Assembly (NCBI GenBank): GCA_020796225.1
Contig: CM036758.1
Span: forward strand, 64,263,774-64,327,773
Source of the DNA: Arion vulgaris
Lineage: Eukaryota; Mollusca; Gastropoda; Stylommatophora; Arionidae
Direction of reading: 5' to 3'
Length of the DNA: 64,000 nt
The position numbers were made by a program, and so were the translations under genes. Numbering within the stretch: position 1 is the first letter of the stretch; every line of letters starts with the position of its first letter. Shown piece after piece: positions 21,601 through 28,119 of this stretch. The notes beneath the pieces were generated by a model that was given only the letters and a program-made list of their open reading frames with translations, did not search any database and had not been told where the DNA came from.

Positions 21601-22837
21601 TATTTTTTTACTTATTTTTCTACTATCATAAGTCATAATCTTTCTTCTTCTTCTTTGCGTCGTTCTTACGACAAATTTTAATCACTCTTTGTAATATGTT
21701 TGATCTTTGCCAAGAACGTGTATACGTTGCACATTTGTTTGGTAGGCCCTAAACGCATAGACTTCTACACGTTTAGGACATGTGCATCCGATTTCAGCCA
21801 AACCACCTTAGTCGCCTCTTACGACGTGCGTGGCAGGTAACAGTGGTTCTATTCTTTACACCCCAAATTTGGGCCTCGGTAACCACTGGCGATAATCTTT
21901 CAAAATGGTTATACAAATTTTACATTAACATGAAAATAACGAAAATAGCTTCTTGATCACCACACTACTGAATGCCCCCTTAAGCGTAGCAGGTTTAACT
22001 GATGATCGGTTTCTGAGATAGTGCACGCTTAGTCGCTTGATATGCTGTGGTATTGTGGGGTTTTAAGATGTCTGTAACTCCATCATCCCATCTTTTTCTT
22101 GGTCTGCCCCTTCCTCTTGATGATTCAATTTTCAGGTTCTACGCTCTTGCAACTGGTGTATTCGGGTTCATTCTCACCAAGTGGCCAAACGATTTGAGTC
22201 TATGTTTTTCAATGAATCTAATAGCAGGTGTTGTTCCGACTGTTCTAATTTCCTCATTTCGTATATGGCCTCTTCGTTTTATTCACCGCTTTCCTCAAGC
22301 ATCTCACTTTCCATGTGGTAATTTTCCTTTCTTGTACTTTAGTCAGTGCCCATGTTTGGCACTGGTAGCACAGTGTTGGTATGAAGATTGCATTTATAAT
22401 CTGTCTTTTAGTCTCTACTGGAATTGCTGGGTGTTACAAGAATCAGACTTTGAAATTATCAGTCTGGTAATCATCAGACTTTGAAAAGAAAATTCGGGTT
22501 TTGACAAAATTGTCAGCAAGATAAACGAACGTCAGCTTTACATTCATCATCAAGGTGTGTATCCTTTATAGGACGTTGCTCTCTTTGCAGCACATCTAAT
22601 TTACTCTATCTCTTGTCAGTTCCCCACTTGTCGATGGTCATGTTCATGGTTTCTTTAATATCTTGTAGCCATCTTCTTCTTGGTCTGCCTCTGCGTCCTG
22701 GGACCCTGCCCTCTAGTATTGTTCTTTCCAGGCCATCGTGACGCTTGATGTGACCAGCTTTACATTACAATACAAATTACCTTTGATGTCAGTCCAGCTT
22801 CTTGTTGAGTAATTAACTCTCCCCAATCCTCAGACAT
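550..22837 (-). CDS. DDX19: DDX19/Dbp5-type DEAD-box mRNA-export helicase, complete, 11 coding exons
   Basis: ATP-dependent RNA helicase that, in known family members, is activated by Gle1 at the cytoplasmic face of the nuclear pore and strips export factors from mRNPs. I joined 11 exons with GT-AG borders and consistent phase: 22781-22837, 19755-19920, 18610-18748, 15650-15742, 12644-12746, 11927-12041, 7067-7244, 5347-5587, 3298-3460, 2096-2287 and 550-611. They give 1509 nt, 502 residues (human DDX19B has 479). Visible motifs: Q motif around F134-Q141, Walker [11 protein letters not shown] (GTGKT 163-167), PTYELA 192-197 (the Dbp5 form of motif Ia), DEAD 264-267, SAT 296-298, motif V TTNVSARG and motif [10 protein letters not shown] 448-455. 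The acidic, lysine-rich N-terminus and the C-terminal end [11 protein letters not shown] also match the family. No frameshift or missing catalytic residue. Introns are full of repeats. Untranslated exons and the promoter were not identified. Confidence 0.95.
660..930 (-). mobile_element. LINE 3'-end fragment (RTE-like)
   Basis: Minus-strand frame reads [20 protein letters not shown], then [12 protein letters not shown] and a run of AAT-type repeats: the C-terminal tail typical of RTE-like reverse transcriptases. A shorter copy of its 3' end lies at 46105..46190. Confidence 0.6.
931..1763. other. DDX19 intron 10 segment, mostly unassigned
   Basis: Around 1082-1155 there is a possible tRNA-like head with a B-box-like GGGTTCAAATCC. 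Nothing else is recognised in this stretch. Confidence 0.3.
1764..2010 (+). mobile_element. SINE-B copy
   Basis: Shows the GGGCCCGCAAGGGAAGCAAA head, CTAGTAAATAAAAA middle block, TTGTAGGCGCATAACTGGCA block and an A-rich tail. About 245 bp, plus orientation. Confidence 0.8.
2096..2287 (-). CDS. DDX19: DDX19 exon 10 (motif VI, residues 419-482)
   Basis: Reads [16 protein letters not shown], then [20 protein letters not shown], and ends EKHFG. Acceptor TTTCAG, donor GTAAGT. The open frame runs past the donor, but the family C-terminus requires one more exon. Confidence 0.96.
2290..2990. other. DDX19 intron 9 segment with LINE-tail remnants
   Basis: The GGGAATGCCCAATGTGCCAT tract near 2490-2515 also occurs at 6330-6360, with a looser match near 26740, each followed by ACGTC. 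I read it as an old LINE 3' end. The rest is unassigned. Confidence 0.4.
2992..3238 (-). mobile_element. SINE-B copy
   Basis: Reverse orientation: starts TTCTTCGACGCTC and ends with the head near CCCCGTACCACACGGG. It lies 60 bp from DDX19 exon 9. Confidence 0.8.
3298..3460 (-). CDS. DDX19: DDX19 exon 9 (motifs IV-V, residues 365-418)
   Basis: Starts [11 protein letters not shown], contains [15 protein letters not shown] and ends [10 protein letters not shown]. The Cys of human NVCARG is Ser here. Acceptor TCTCTAG, donor GTACGT. Confidence 0.95.
3545..4115 (-). mobile_element. LINE RNase-H-domain fragment
   Basis: Minus frame contains [16 protein letters not shown] followed, with frameshifts, by [12 protein letters not shown] and [19 protein letters not shown]. 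This matches the RNase H and tail part of a LINE. Diverged copies lie at 24765..25255 (same strand) and 26515..26795 (opposite). Confidence 0.65.
4122..4330 (+). mobile_element. TTAA-type MITE P1, intact
   Basis: 209 bp including TTAA at both ends. Termini read TTAACCCTTTCACTGCTACG and, inverted, TTAACCCTTTAGCTGCTAAG. The TTAA target and CCCTTT/CTGC terminus fit the piggyBac type. No coding capacity. A second copy lies at 34863. Confidence 0.85.
4478..4606 (-). mobile_element. SINE-B copy, truncated
   Basis: Head half only (ACTAGGGTAGCTTCCCTAGG to CCTGGCAACACACAG), joined directly to a headless SINE-D. Confidence 0.7.
4607..4808 (+). mobile_element. SINE-D copy, 5'-truncated
   Basis: Starts at the B-box region (GGGTTCAATTCC) and runs through ACGGTCAATGAAAAATACAG. 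Parallel to the intact copy 20 bp downstream. Confidence 0.7.
4819..5091 (+). mobile_element. SINE-D copy, intact, tRNA-derived
   Basis: Head GGTAGCGTAGTTGTTAGTG looks like a Pol III A box and GGGTTCAACTCCC like a B box. The 10-bp duplication TATGAAAAAT flanks it (4809-4818 and 5092-5101). Confidence 0.8.
5347..5587 (-). CDS. DDX19: DDX19 exon 8 (SAT motif and start of RecA-2, residues 284-364)
   Basis: Reads [20 protein letters not shown] and later QSMIFCA. Acceptor CTTTAG, donor GTAAGT. It links the two RecA domains. Confidence 0.96.
5765..5962. repeat. interspersed repeat E
   Basis: Shares GTACCAGAT, CCCCATAAAT, GTGGAAATCTGATT and TTAGCATG with 17785..18125. Class unknown. Followed directly by a SINE-A fragment. 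Confidence 0.55.
5966..6157 (-). mobile_element. SINE-A copy, 3'-truncated
   Basis: Reverse copy lacking the GAA tail. Head block CCCCAAATTTGGGCCCC lies at the right end. Confidence 0.75.
6414..6665 (+). mobile_element. SINE-A copy
   Basis: Full length, from GCCCGATTGGTTACCGAGG to AAAGAAGAAGAA. Possible short duplication AGCTATG. Confidence 0.8.
7067..7244 (-). CDS. DDX19: DDX19 exon 7 (DEAD box, residues 225-283)
   Basis: Reads [19 protein letters not shown], then [12 protein letters not shown] and GHQDQS. Acceptor GTCTAG, donor GTGAGA. GTPGTV and DEAD are motifs Ib and II. Confidence 0.96.
7383..7625 (-). mobile_element. SINE-A copy fused head-to-body with SINE-B
   Basis: Reverse full-length A whose head (ends GTAACCACTGGGCG) abuts a headless forward SINE-B with no gap. 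It lies 140 bp from DDX19 exon 7. Confidence 0.8.
7626..7809 (+). mobile_element. SINE-B copy, 5'-truncated
   Basis: Starts inside the shared block at TAAGAGGCGACTGAGG and ends CGTTCGAAGAAGAA. Confidence 0.8.
7920..8640 (-). mobile_element. LINE 3'-region fragment (RTE-like)
   Basis: Minus frames contain [38 protein letters not shown] and VLEPAGKEE: the RTE-like C-terminal region, frameshifted. Related to 62820..64000. Confidence 0.7.
8765..9345 (-). mobile_element. Penelope-like element 3'-terminal fragment, split by SINE-A
   Basis: Reverse copy of the 42900-43212 tail: carries the inverted TTGATAAAGGCCTTGTTGGT tract and TGTGTTACATTTATTTCG. SINE-A at 9063..9302 interrupts it. Confidence 0.75.
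9063..9302 (+). mobile_element. SINE-A copy inserted in a Penelope-like fragment
   Basis: Full length with a small head deletion. The 9-bp duplication GAATACATG lies on both sides. Confidence 0.85.
9594..10888 (-). mobile_element. 1.3-kb non-coding retroposon with SINE-A/B-like blocks
   Basis: Bounded by the 11-bp direct repeat CCTGTCTAGTC (9583-9593 and 10889-10899), with a (TTC)n run at the left end, i.e. a (GAA)n tail on the minus strand. Near that end the minus strand reads CCTAGGAAAGTTCACCTAGT (SINE-B-like) and then ATCAAATTGGCCGTGAAG (SINE-A-like 3' end). It is visibly richer in G+C than its surroundings and has an internal duplication of the CCGGGGATGTTA block. The only long frame is a 277-codon plus-strand one (10072-10905), antisense to the element and crossing its edge; I treat it as chance. 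Confidence 0.65.
10960..11530. repeat. minisatellite, about seven units of 76-80 bp
   Basis: CACACTGTTACCGGG recurs at 10973, 11053, 11133, 11209, 11288, 11368 and 11483. Each unit contains GGGTTGTTAACCC, a short hairpin. The last unit carries an insert that also occurs in the adjoining LINE tail. Confidence 0.9.
11531..11860 (-). mobile_element. LINE 3'-end fragment
   Basis: Minus frame reads [20 protein letters not shown] then [19 protein letters not shown]. Likely source of part of the neighbouring minisatellite unit. Confidence 0.6.
11927..12041 (-). CDS. DDX19: DDX19 exon 6 (motif Ia, residues 187-224)
   Basis: Reads [20 protein letters not shown] and ends in AVRGER. Acceptor CCTCAG, donor GTGAGG. 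A minisatellite and a 1.3-kb retroposon lie in the intron that follows. Confidence 0.94.
12177..12426 (-). mobile_element. SINE-B copy
   Basis: Full-length reverse copy (TCTTCTTCGAATGTTCC to GCACCACACGGGCAA), joined to a SINE-A tail half. Confidence 0.8.
12430..12554 (-). mobile_element. SINE-A copy, head missing
   Basis: 3' half only, from CTTCTTCTTTGCATTCG to GGTAGGCCCCTAAACAC. It ends 90 bp from DDX19 exon 5. Confidence 0.75.
12644..12746 (-). CDS. DDX19: DDX19 exon 5 (Walker A, residues 152-186)
   Basis: Contains [20 protein letters not shown]. Acceptor TCTGCAG, donor GTGAGT, ends in phase 0. Confidence 0.95.
12760..13199. other. DDX19 intron 4 segment, nothing recognised
   Basis: AT-rich sequence without recognised repeat, gene or RNA. 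Confidence 0.3.
13211..13542 (-). mobile_element. SINE-C copy 1, intact, tRNA-derived
   Basis: On the minus strand it starts GGGGACTGCC, has an A box (TAGTAGCTCGGCCTGCTAG) and a consensus B box GGTTCGAACC, and ends in an A run. The 11-bp duplication GAATCAGATCT flanks it (13200-13210, 13543-13553). Confidence 0.92.
13662..14153 (-). mobile_element. SINE-B copy interrupted by SINE-A
   Basis: Tail half at 13662-13846 and head half at 14111-14153. The break is exactly at the SINE-A target duplication. Confidence 0.88.
13847..14098 (-). mobile_element. SINE-A copy nested in SINE-B
   Basis: Full length. The 12-bp duplication GGTTGCAGTGGT at 13835-13846 and 14099-14110 is SINE-B sequence. Confidence 0.92.
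14440..14825 (+). mobile_element. Penelope-like element terminal fragment, split by SINE-A
   Basis: Left part GTTCGAACCGTCGCTGTATA and right part AAACTACAGTACTTTG to TAGTTTTACTGCAG correspond to the end of the 41.4-kb element. Confidence 0.7.
14498..14743 (-). mobile_element. SINE-A copy in Penelope-like fragment
   Basis: Full-length reverse copy with the 7-bp duplication GTACTGT on both sides. Confidence 0.85.
14996..15580 (+). mobile_element. SINE-E copy interrupted by a LINE tail
   Basis: tRNA-like start GGCGTCTGTGGCTCAGGGGA, interrupted at 15024, resuming near 15342 with GTGACTCGGTC. The AAGCAATGGCAAACTACTGA block is shared with the copies at 39.9 and 45.2 kb. Confidence 0.65.
15024..15341 (-). 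mobile_element. LINE 3'-end insertion with AGA tail
   Basis: Minus frame reads [20 protein letters not shown] then [20 protein letters not shown], a Cys/His-rich LINE C-terminus. The left end is (TTC)n. The direct repeat AGGGGATAGT lies on both sides. Confidence 0.8.
15650..15742 (-). CDS. DDX19: DDX19 exon 4 (Q motif, residues 121-151)
   Basis: Reads [20 protein letters not shown], so it carries the aromatic residue and Gln that read the adenine. Acceptor CAACAG, donor GTAAGT. Confidence 0.93.
15776..16302 (-). mobile_element. chimeric SINE: SINE-A head on a LINE-derived 3' body
   Basis: The 14-bp duplication AAATTAGCACATCT flanks one unit with (TTC)n at the left, a LINE tail frame ([20 protein letters not shown], minus) in the middle, a GCATCCGTTTTCTGCAAGC block, and the SINE-A head at the right. 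Confidence 0.8.
16351..16696 (-). mobile_element. SINE-C copy 2, intact
   Basis: Same A box, B box and 3' tract as copy 1. The 13-bp duplication AATGAAAAGATCT flanks it (16338-16350, 16697-16709). Confidence 0.92.
16977..17229 (-). mobile_element. SINE-A copy
   Basis: Full length. The 11-bp duplication GGGTGCTAGTT at 16966-16976 and 17230-17240. Confidence 0.9.
17241..17784. other. DDX19 intron 3 segment, nothing recognised
   Basis: No repeat or coding signal recognised. Confidence 0.3.
17785..18125. repeat. interspersed repeat E, split by SINE-F
   Basis: The two halves match 5765..5962. The gap is filled by a tRNA-headed SINE with target duplication TCATGCAGC. Confidence 0.6.
17864..18066 (-). 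mobile_element. SINE-F copy 1, tRNA-derived
   Basis: Minus strand: head GCCTGCCCAGCGTGTTCGCA, B box GGGTTCAATTCC, A-run tail. Duplication TCATGCAGC at 17855-17863 and 18067-18075. Confidence 0.85.
18126..18575 (-). mobile_element. LINE 3'-end fragments
   Basis: 18476-18575 is nearly identical to 62826-62930 (CTCAACCAACTCATGCCAAG), the 3' end of the RTE-like LINE. 18126-18440 looks like an older relative. Confidence 0.6.
18610..18748 (-). CDS. DDX19: DDX19 exon 3 (residues 75-120)
   Basis: Contains [19 protein letters not shown] and [15 protein letters not shown], the conserved region before the Q motif. Acceptor CCCCAG, donor GTAAGT, phases 1 and 2. Confidence 0.93.
18830..19130. other. DDX19 intron 2 segment, mostly unassigned
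   Basis: A short tract near 19025-19100 (GAATTCAGGCG) is shared with 16745-16800. Otherwise nothing recognised. Confidence 0.3.
19132..19640 (+). mobile_element. SINE-A copy with internal LINE-tail segment
   Basis: Head at 19132-19190, LINE C-terminal frame at 19190-19490 ([32 protein letters not shown]), then SINE-A sequence again from TTACCTGCCACGC. It ends with the AAACAAATGCTTGCAGAAAA block also seen at 16.1 kb. Confidence 0.75.
19755..19920 (-). CDS. DDX19: DDX19 exon 2 (residues 20-74)
   Basis: Reads [10 protein letters not shown] and then a charged low-complexity stretch ending [12 protein letters not shown]. Acceptor TTCTAG, donor GGTGAG, 166 nt. It matches the variable N-terminal extension of the family (LQIKEEK in human). 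Confidence 0.9.
20150..20660 (+). mobile_element. LINE 3'-end fragment
   Basis: Frame [20 protein letters not shown], then [16 protein letters not shown] and [14 protein letters not shown]. Ends in a tract shared with 29960-30150. Confidence 0.7.
20661..21061. other. DDX19 intron 1 segment, nothing recognised
   Basis: No repeat or coding signal recognised. Confidence 0.3.
21062..21983. mobile_element. foldback (palindromic) TTAA-flanked MITE with a nested SINE-A
   Basis: TTAA at 21062-21065 and 21980-21983; ends TTAAGGGGAGATTCTGG and, inverted, TTAAGGGGGCATTCAG. The arms are inverted copies along their length: AAAATCATGTGTAAT near 21465 pairs with ATTACACATGATTTTTAGG near 21323, and GCCATGGAAACAATA near 21195 pairs with TATTGTTTCCATGGC near 21585. 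No coding capacity. Confidence 0.85.
21644..21891 (-). mobile_element. SINE-A copy nested in foldback MITE
   Basis: Full length; duplication ATAATCTTT at 21635-21643 and 21892-21900. Confidence 0.9.
21985..22490 (-). mobile_element. LINE 3'-end fragment
   Basis: Reads, on minus, a Lys/Arg-rich [12 protein letters not shown] tail, with GGTTTAACTGATGATCGGTT shared with 37920 and, inverted, with 54270 and 6215. Confidence 0.65.
22545..22757 (-). mobile_element. LINE 3'-end fragment
   Basis: Almost identical to 29400-29620 (ATATCTTGTAGCCATCTTCT, CCTCTGCGTCCTGGGACCCT). It ends 24 bp from DDX19 exon 1. Confidence 0.75.
22781..22837 (-). CDS. DDX19: DDX19 exon 1 (start codon, residues 1-19)
   Basis: Encodes [19 protein letters not shown] and ends in phase 0 at a GTAATT donor. 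It aligns with the human N-terminus (acidic/Trp start, then EQEA). Chosen as the start because it is the only upstream ATG segment whose phase fits exon 2. A truncated LINE tail ends about 25 bp downstream in the intron. Confidence 0.85.
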
Positions 22838-23201
22838 TTTGCTTTACTGAAAGAATATCTTGTTGCTATGACACAGTGAGTATGACAAGTCAACTGTAGA
22901 ATAGACAAATGATGTATGGGTGCATTGTTTGGGAGGGAAGTTGGTCACATAAACATGCACATACATCGACAATCATATCGGGATAAACTTAAATTGTAAA
23001 ATCATAGTTTCGCATGTGAACCTCTCAAAAATAATTTTTCAAATGAAATCAACCCTCATAGGAAACTTTTGAGTTTGTGACCTTGTTTCGAAATGGAGGT
23101 CAACATAAATGTCAGCATAATTTACATATCTAATTTGTCCTGAGAAGTGACCTAAAATAGTAAACAACTGGAATGTATTATTAATGTCCTCGTCATCAAA
23201 T
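22838..23201 (-). promoter_or_regulatory. region upstream of DDX19 start; promoter not resolved
   Basis: About 365 bp of non-repeat sequence between the DDX19 start codon and a SINE-A insertion. It must hold either the 5' UTR and promoter or an intron border. No TATA box or initiator stands out. Confidence 0.3.
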
Positions 23202-23451
23202 CGCCCTAGTGGTTACCGGGGCCCAGATTTGGGGTGTAAAGAATAGAACCTCTGTTACCTGCCACGCATGTCGTAAGAGGCGACTAAGGTTTAGATGAAA
23301 TCGGATGCATGTGTCCTAGATGTGTAGAAGTCTATGCGTTTAGGGGCCTACCATACCAATGTGCAACGTATAAACATTCTTGGTAAAGATCAAACATATC
23401 GCAAAGAGTGATTAAAATTGGTCGAAAGAACGAACGCATAGAAGAAGAAAA
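23202..23451 (+). mobile_element. SINE-A copy
   Basis: Full length; duplication TCATCAAAT on both sides. Confidence 0.9.
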
Positions 23452-23459
23452 TCATCAAA

Positions 23460-24760
23460 TAGCTAGTCCTGAGTAGAACTTTTCTCTCTCTCATATGCCA
23501 GATGTCCTGCCTCTGCAGTCATCATGCTCATATCATCAGTTACATCCTGAATAGATTTTCTCTGTGGTCTTACATGTCTAAAATACTTCAATTTTCTTAT
23601 TTGTACCATCGGCTAGTTTTCTTTGATTTTGAGTTCTTTTCCACATTACTGTTGGATTTTCTAGGCCTCTTCTTGTAAGTTAGTCTTCCATTGCTTTCTT
23701 TCCTGGCAGTGACCATCGTATCCATCACCATAGCCTCCATTACAGAGATCATATGTCTACAGTCGTGGTGAGACCATAACAATGTAGCTAATGCTACAAA
23801 TAAGAAATTGAAGCATTTTTCGACATAAAAAGACATAAAGAGTTTGAAAAGACAATTAGGAGACATCGCGGCAAAGAGGAAGACCATAGAGAAGATGGAT
23901 TATTCAAGACATGGCTTGTGATTTGAGAATGAAGACAGCACATTTGCCTCATTTGGCCTGAGAAGAGAAATTCCAACCAAAGTACCGTTAGGCCTAGGTG
24001 GCATTCCTCAGCTATTTAATGACGATAATAAATAATAGTCTAATAGGTCACTGAAATAAACAGACGTGTGATGGGCAACAATGAATTCAGAATGAGAATT
24101 GTGAAAGTCTTAGTCTTTCAATCCTTCCCTTTCACTTGACACTAAATGAATGTTTATAATTCCAAAGATCTTTTGCGTCACTTGTATTACTTTTGTAATG
24201 CAGGTAAGTAATATATTGATATACTATGATTCTCGTCAATAGACTGTAGTACTGTGTAACAACTGAATATGACAGTAAAGAAAATTGAAAGCCAAGCCCA
24301 ATGTGAAATGTGATTATCAGTGATCATATGATGAGTGATGTCGAATAACTTAAGAATAGATGAAACTGAAATAGTAAATCTTATTATTAGGTTTAATAAT
24401 CATAAGTCGTATCTGACAAATTCATTAGCCTACAGCTGATGACACATTAAAACAACTAAGCTGAATTTATATAGCAAAGTCATGTGTCTACTTAATTTAT
24501 AGTATAGATTTCTCTCTATATATAGGAAAGTAAATTGATAGTTATGTATATTTTTGGTTACTCACATGTCAATGTTATCACCACAGCAAAATTAACCGAA
24601 ACATTAAAATAACGTACGATTAGACGCCGTACGGACACTGCCGGTATTCGCAAAATTACGTATTCGATGTTAATGTGAGAAATATTATTATTTTTTACAA
24701 GTGAAAGTACAGACGTGATAGCACTCCGGGCAGATCCCAAGGTACTCTGTCTCACCCAGC
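23460..24760. other. intergenic, mostly unassigned
   Basis: Two minus-strand open frames (23597-23887 and 24558-24821) show no recognised family. Basic runs near 23620-23690 (KKRPRKSN) hint at a LINE tail, but weakly. Confidence 0.3.
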
Positions 24761-24764
24761 AGCA

Positions 24765-25255
24765 ATCGAAAAGTTGATATATGGCGGTTCCCGTGACTCT
24801 CTGGTTAACCACACGCCTCATTCTACCCGTCAGACATTCAGTTCTGCCATTCTAACGTGTAATTTCAAACTCTTTAAATCGTTGGATAGATTAAGTATCA
24901 ATTTCGGTGTCTTCCTGCAATAGGCGGTAGTTGAGAAACCCGAAAACTCCACCCTATTGATCTTCAACTACCGACGGTTGGTGCTATTGATGCAAGCTCT
25001 CTCGTTGTCGCAAACATCCGCGTGTTAAGGGTATGAGATTCACGTAAGCTCTCTGGAGGTTGGAAACTTCGATAGTCGACATCCACTCCAACTATAACCT
25101 TCCGTTTCGGACCTTTCAGGGCATCGAATGGGAGCCGAAAACAATAATCGCCCCAGTAAACGAAGTCCCATAGAGACAGTTAGCAGTAGCGGCCACAACC
25201 TCCATCATACTGGAAGTAGTTGTTCTGTACGCTCCGCTCAGCAACGTCCCTACCT
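24765..25255 (-). mobile_element. LINE RNase-H-region fragment
   Basis: Diverged copy of 3660-4115: CTCTTTAAATCGTTGGATAG and ATACTGGAAGTAGTTGTTCT match in order. Confidence 0.6.
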
Positions 25256-25559
25256 AACTAGAAAACATTAGAGTAAATTCTAACCACGAGGCACAGATCC
25301 ATCTATATATACAACAACATCATCTACGCTTGCATTATCTACTATCATCTGCTTAATTATAAATTTCATATTTTTCTAATCTCTACATTCACTTCCAACG
25401 GCAATGACAACAGTGCGGAAGTTGGCCATGCCACCATCTACCGAGATCCATTCTTCCCATTTTGTGTAGAGTCGCAACTGTGATCACCAGACCAATTACT
25501 CTGTCAGGTTTGGCCATCCACGACATTTCAATCTTGATTCTGATATCAATAGTATTTTT

Positions 25560-25810
25560 CGCCCGAGTGGTTACCGGGGCCCAGATTTTGGGTGTAAAGA
25601 ATAGAACCACTGTTACCTGCATGTCGTAAGAGGCGACTAAGGAAGTTTGGCTGAAATCGGATGCCCGTGTACTAATCGTGTAGAGGTTTATGTGTTTAGG
25701 GGCCTACCAAACCAATGTGCAACGTATACACGTTCTTGACAAAGATCAAACATATCACAAAGAGTGATTAAAATTGGTCGTAAATAACGAACGCAAAGAA
25801 GAAGAAGATC
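25560..25810 (+). mobile_element. SINE-A copy
   Basis: Full length; duplication AGTATTTTT at 25551-25559 and 25811-25819. Confidence 0.9.
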
Positions 25811-26258
25811 AGTATTTTTGTACAGTGGGTGTTTGATTGTTTCTGATCTGAGGCAATCACATACCTATACGTATAAATTGAATGGTTGATTGATATGACC
25901 ATCATCATTGCACTTGAGTAACCATGTGTGCTCCGATCTCTTTCTTATACAGGAAGATTTCAACGGCAGTGCCCGAATTCCGTAGCACCGGCGAGGGACC
26001 TCGATGTAATTTAGAAGATAGTGACAATATTTGTTAGGAATGAATTTTGCTAGGGCAGCGGTTTTCCACCCAACTCTTCTAGACTTTAAACTGCCATGGG
26101 TACTTTTTAGAGCTCAACTTGATCACGGACATACGTTTATCGCCGTCTCTGAAGGACTAGGTACTCTGTCTCATCTACACTGAGATCAGGGAGCGAGCCA
26201 AGTACCTTTGGAACAAGAGGCGAGTACCTAACATCTACGCACAGAGATCCCATATATA

Positions 26259-26259
26259 C

Positions 26260-26302
<43 letters not shown>
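26259..26302. repeat. (TA)n microsatellite
   Basis: About 20 TA units directly left of a hAT-type MITE. More TA units follow the element at 26467. Confidence 0.9.
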
Positions 26303-26307
<5 letters not shown>

Positions 26308-26466
26308 GTGGTACGTCATTAAGGGCCAGTGGAGCGGGCCCCTGCAAAAACAATGAATATCGTGTATTTATTATTTTATAAATAAAAATATAACCACCCA
26401 AAACCATGATTTTTTGGAAAATTGTTATCTGGTCCCACCAACAAACAAGATCACGAGCCGCCACTG
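26303..26466 (-). mobile_element. hAT-type MITE, copy 1
   Basis: Inverted copy of 26927..27091. Minus strand starts CAGTGGCGGCTCGTGATC. Flanked by TATATATA on both sides, consistent with an 8-bp duplication inside the microsatellite. Confidence 0.8.
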
Positions 26467-26514
26467 TATATATAAATATATATATATATAGTAAATCATC
26501 AACAGCATCGATTG

Positions 26515-26795
26515 TTGGGAGTTGAAGATGGATAAGGGGATATTCTTCGGTCTCTTCGAGACTCTCTGTTGGATGAGGACACTAAAATCGATGTTGAAGC
26601 GATTTAAGCAGTTTGGAGTTACCCGTTGTTCAAGTCGAACTGGATGCCTGAGAGGCAGAGTGAGAGGTGTGTTTAATCAGCGAACCACGGAACCATCAGT
26701 ATGCATACTCTTCGATATCTGTTGGGGAGACTGAGCACCTATGGGTCTGCCCGGAGTGCAATGACGTCAGTTTAGTAACCAATAACCAATAACCA
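26515..26795 (+). mobile_element. LINE tail fragment
   Basis: Inverted relative of 3545-3760: ATCGATGTTGAAGCGATTTA and the frame KRFKQFGVTRCSS. Ends with the GCAATGACGTCAGTTTAG tract. Confidence 0.6.
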
Positions 26796-26926
26796 AATCA
26801 TCAAGTGTTATGTATAGTGAATCGATTTTCAACTACCAGTGAGTCTTTTACATGCTTAATTGATCACATGACCTACATTCTATCGCCCATCTCTGATAGA
26901 AATATGAATTAAATCTCACCTACATT

Positions 26927-27091
26927 CAGTGGCGGCTCTTGGCCATTTTTGCTGGTGGGGCCAGACATATATTTTTGGAAAAATCATGAATTTGGGTTAT
27001 TATTTTTTAATTTATAAAATAATAAATACACGTTACACATTATTTTTGATGGGACCCGACTCCACTGGCCCTTAATGACGAGCCGCCTCTG
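26927..27091 (+). mobile_element. hAT-type MITE, copy 2
   Basis: 165 bp, termini CAGTGGCGGCTC and (inverted) CAGAGGCGGCTC, with the perfect 8-bp duplication CCTACATT at 26919-26926 and 27092-27099. Confidence 0.9.
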
Positions 27092-27394
27092 CCTACATTG
27101 AGATCAGGGATTCAGTGGAAAGGGGGGCGCAGATCGTTCTATGTTGTAAACGAACCGGTACATTTGGAGAGAGAGGCGAGCACATTACCTACATGTCACA
27201 GAGGTCTCAAATAGGTACATTACCATGAGCCAAGGACTAGGTACTCGCATAGCTGATGTGCGTACGAGAACAATGGACTGTTTACAGAAGAAATGTGAAC
27301 AAGTTGAAACACTTTCACGCAGTAGGTCTCAGAAAGGCTATGAAAATTAAGTGATAATGCATGGTCCAAGATACCGTCCTCCTCGACAAAGTTG

Positions 27395-27644
27395 ATCGCC
27401 CGAGTGGTTACCGGGGCCCAGATTTGGGTGTAAAGAATAGAACCACGGTTACCTGCCACGCATGTCGTAAGAGATGACTAAGGAGGTTTGGCTGAAATCG
27501 GATGCACATGTCCTAAACGTGTAGAAATATATGCGTTTGGGGGCCTACCAAACCAATGTGCAACGTACACACGTTCTTGGCAAAGATCAAACATATCACA
27601 AAGTGATTAAAATTGGTCGTAAGGAACGAACGCAAAGAAGAAGA
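27395..27644 (+). mobile_element. SINE-A copy
   Basis: Full length; near-perfect duplication ACAAAGTTGA/ACAAAATTGA. Confidence 0.88.
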
Positions 27645-27699
27645 ACAAAATTGACAGTCCTAGCACCGACACTATTCTGATTCAACCACAAATACGATG

Positions 27700-28115
27700 G
27701 GCCAGTCACAAGGTTCGCAACATTGACTGCCTGAAATATTATTTTCTGGCGAGGTGCAGACAAAAGCTACCAAGGAGATCAAAAAAACGAACTTAGTATC
27801 TTTGAAGAGAGATACAAGCACATAATCTCCATGATTTACTTCACGGAAATTTTATAAGAAAGCGCCGCTGGAACTACATCGGCCACACACTTAGAATGGA
27901 TGAGAGAAGACTCCTTACCAATCCCTCATATGGACACCAGAGGGAAAAGAAAACGAGGAAGACCAGAGAGACTCTGCGTAGAACCATCACCAGAGAAGGC
28001 TCAACGATGGGCCTAGTAAACATTAAAGACCTAAAACAGATAGCAACGAACCGCGAGACATGGAGAACTATGACCTCTGCGCCGCCCACAGGCCCAAGAG
28101 GAAAGACTAACTAAC
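27700..28115 (+). mobile_element. LINE 3'-end fragment (RTE-like)
   Basis: Broken frames carrying HMDTRGKRKRGRPERL-type sequence and a REGSTMGLVNIKDLKQIATN tail. Confidence 0.6.
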
Positions 28116-28119
28116 TAAC

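Noticed and set aside
26137..26464. Minus-strand frames with repeated YIYI
   Set aside because: Translation of a (TA)n microsatellite and hAT MITE.
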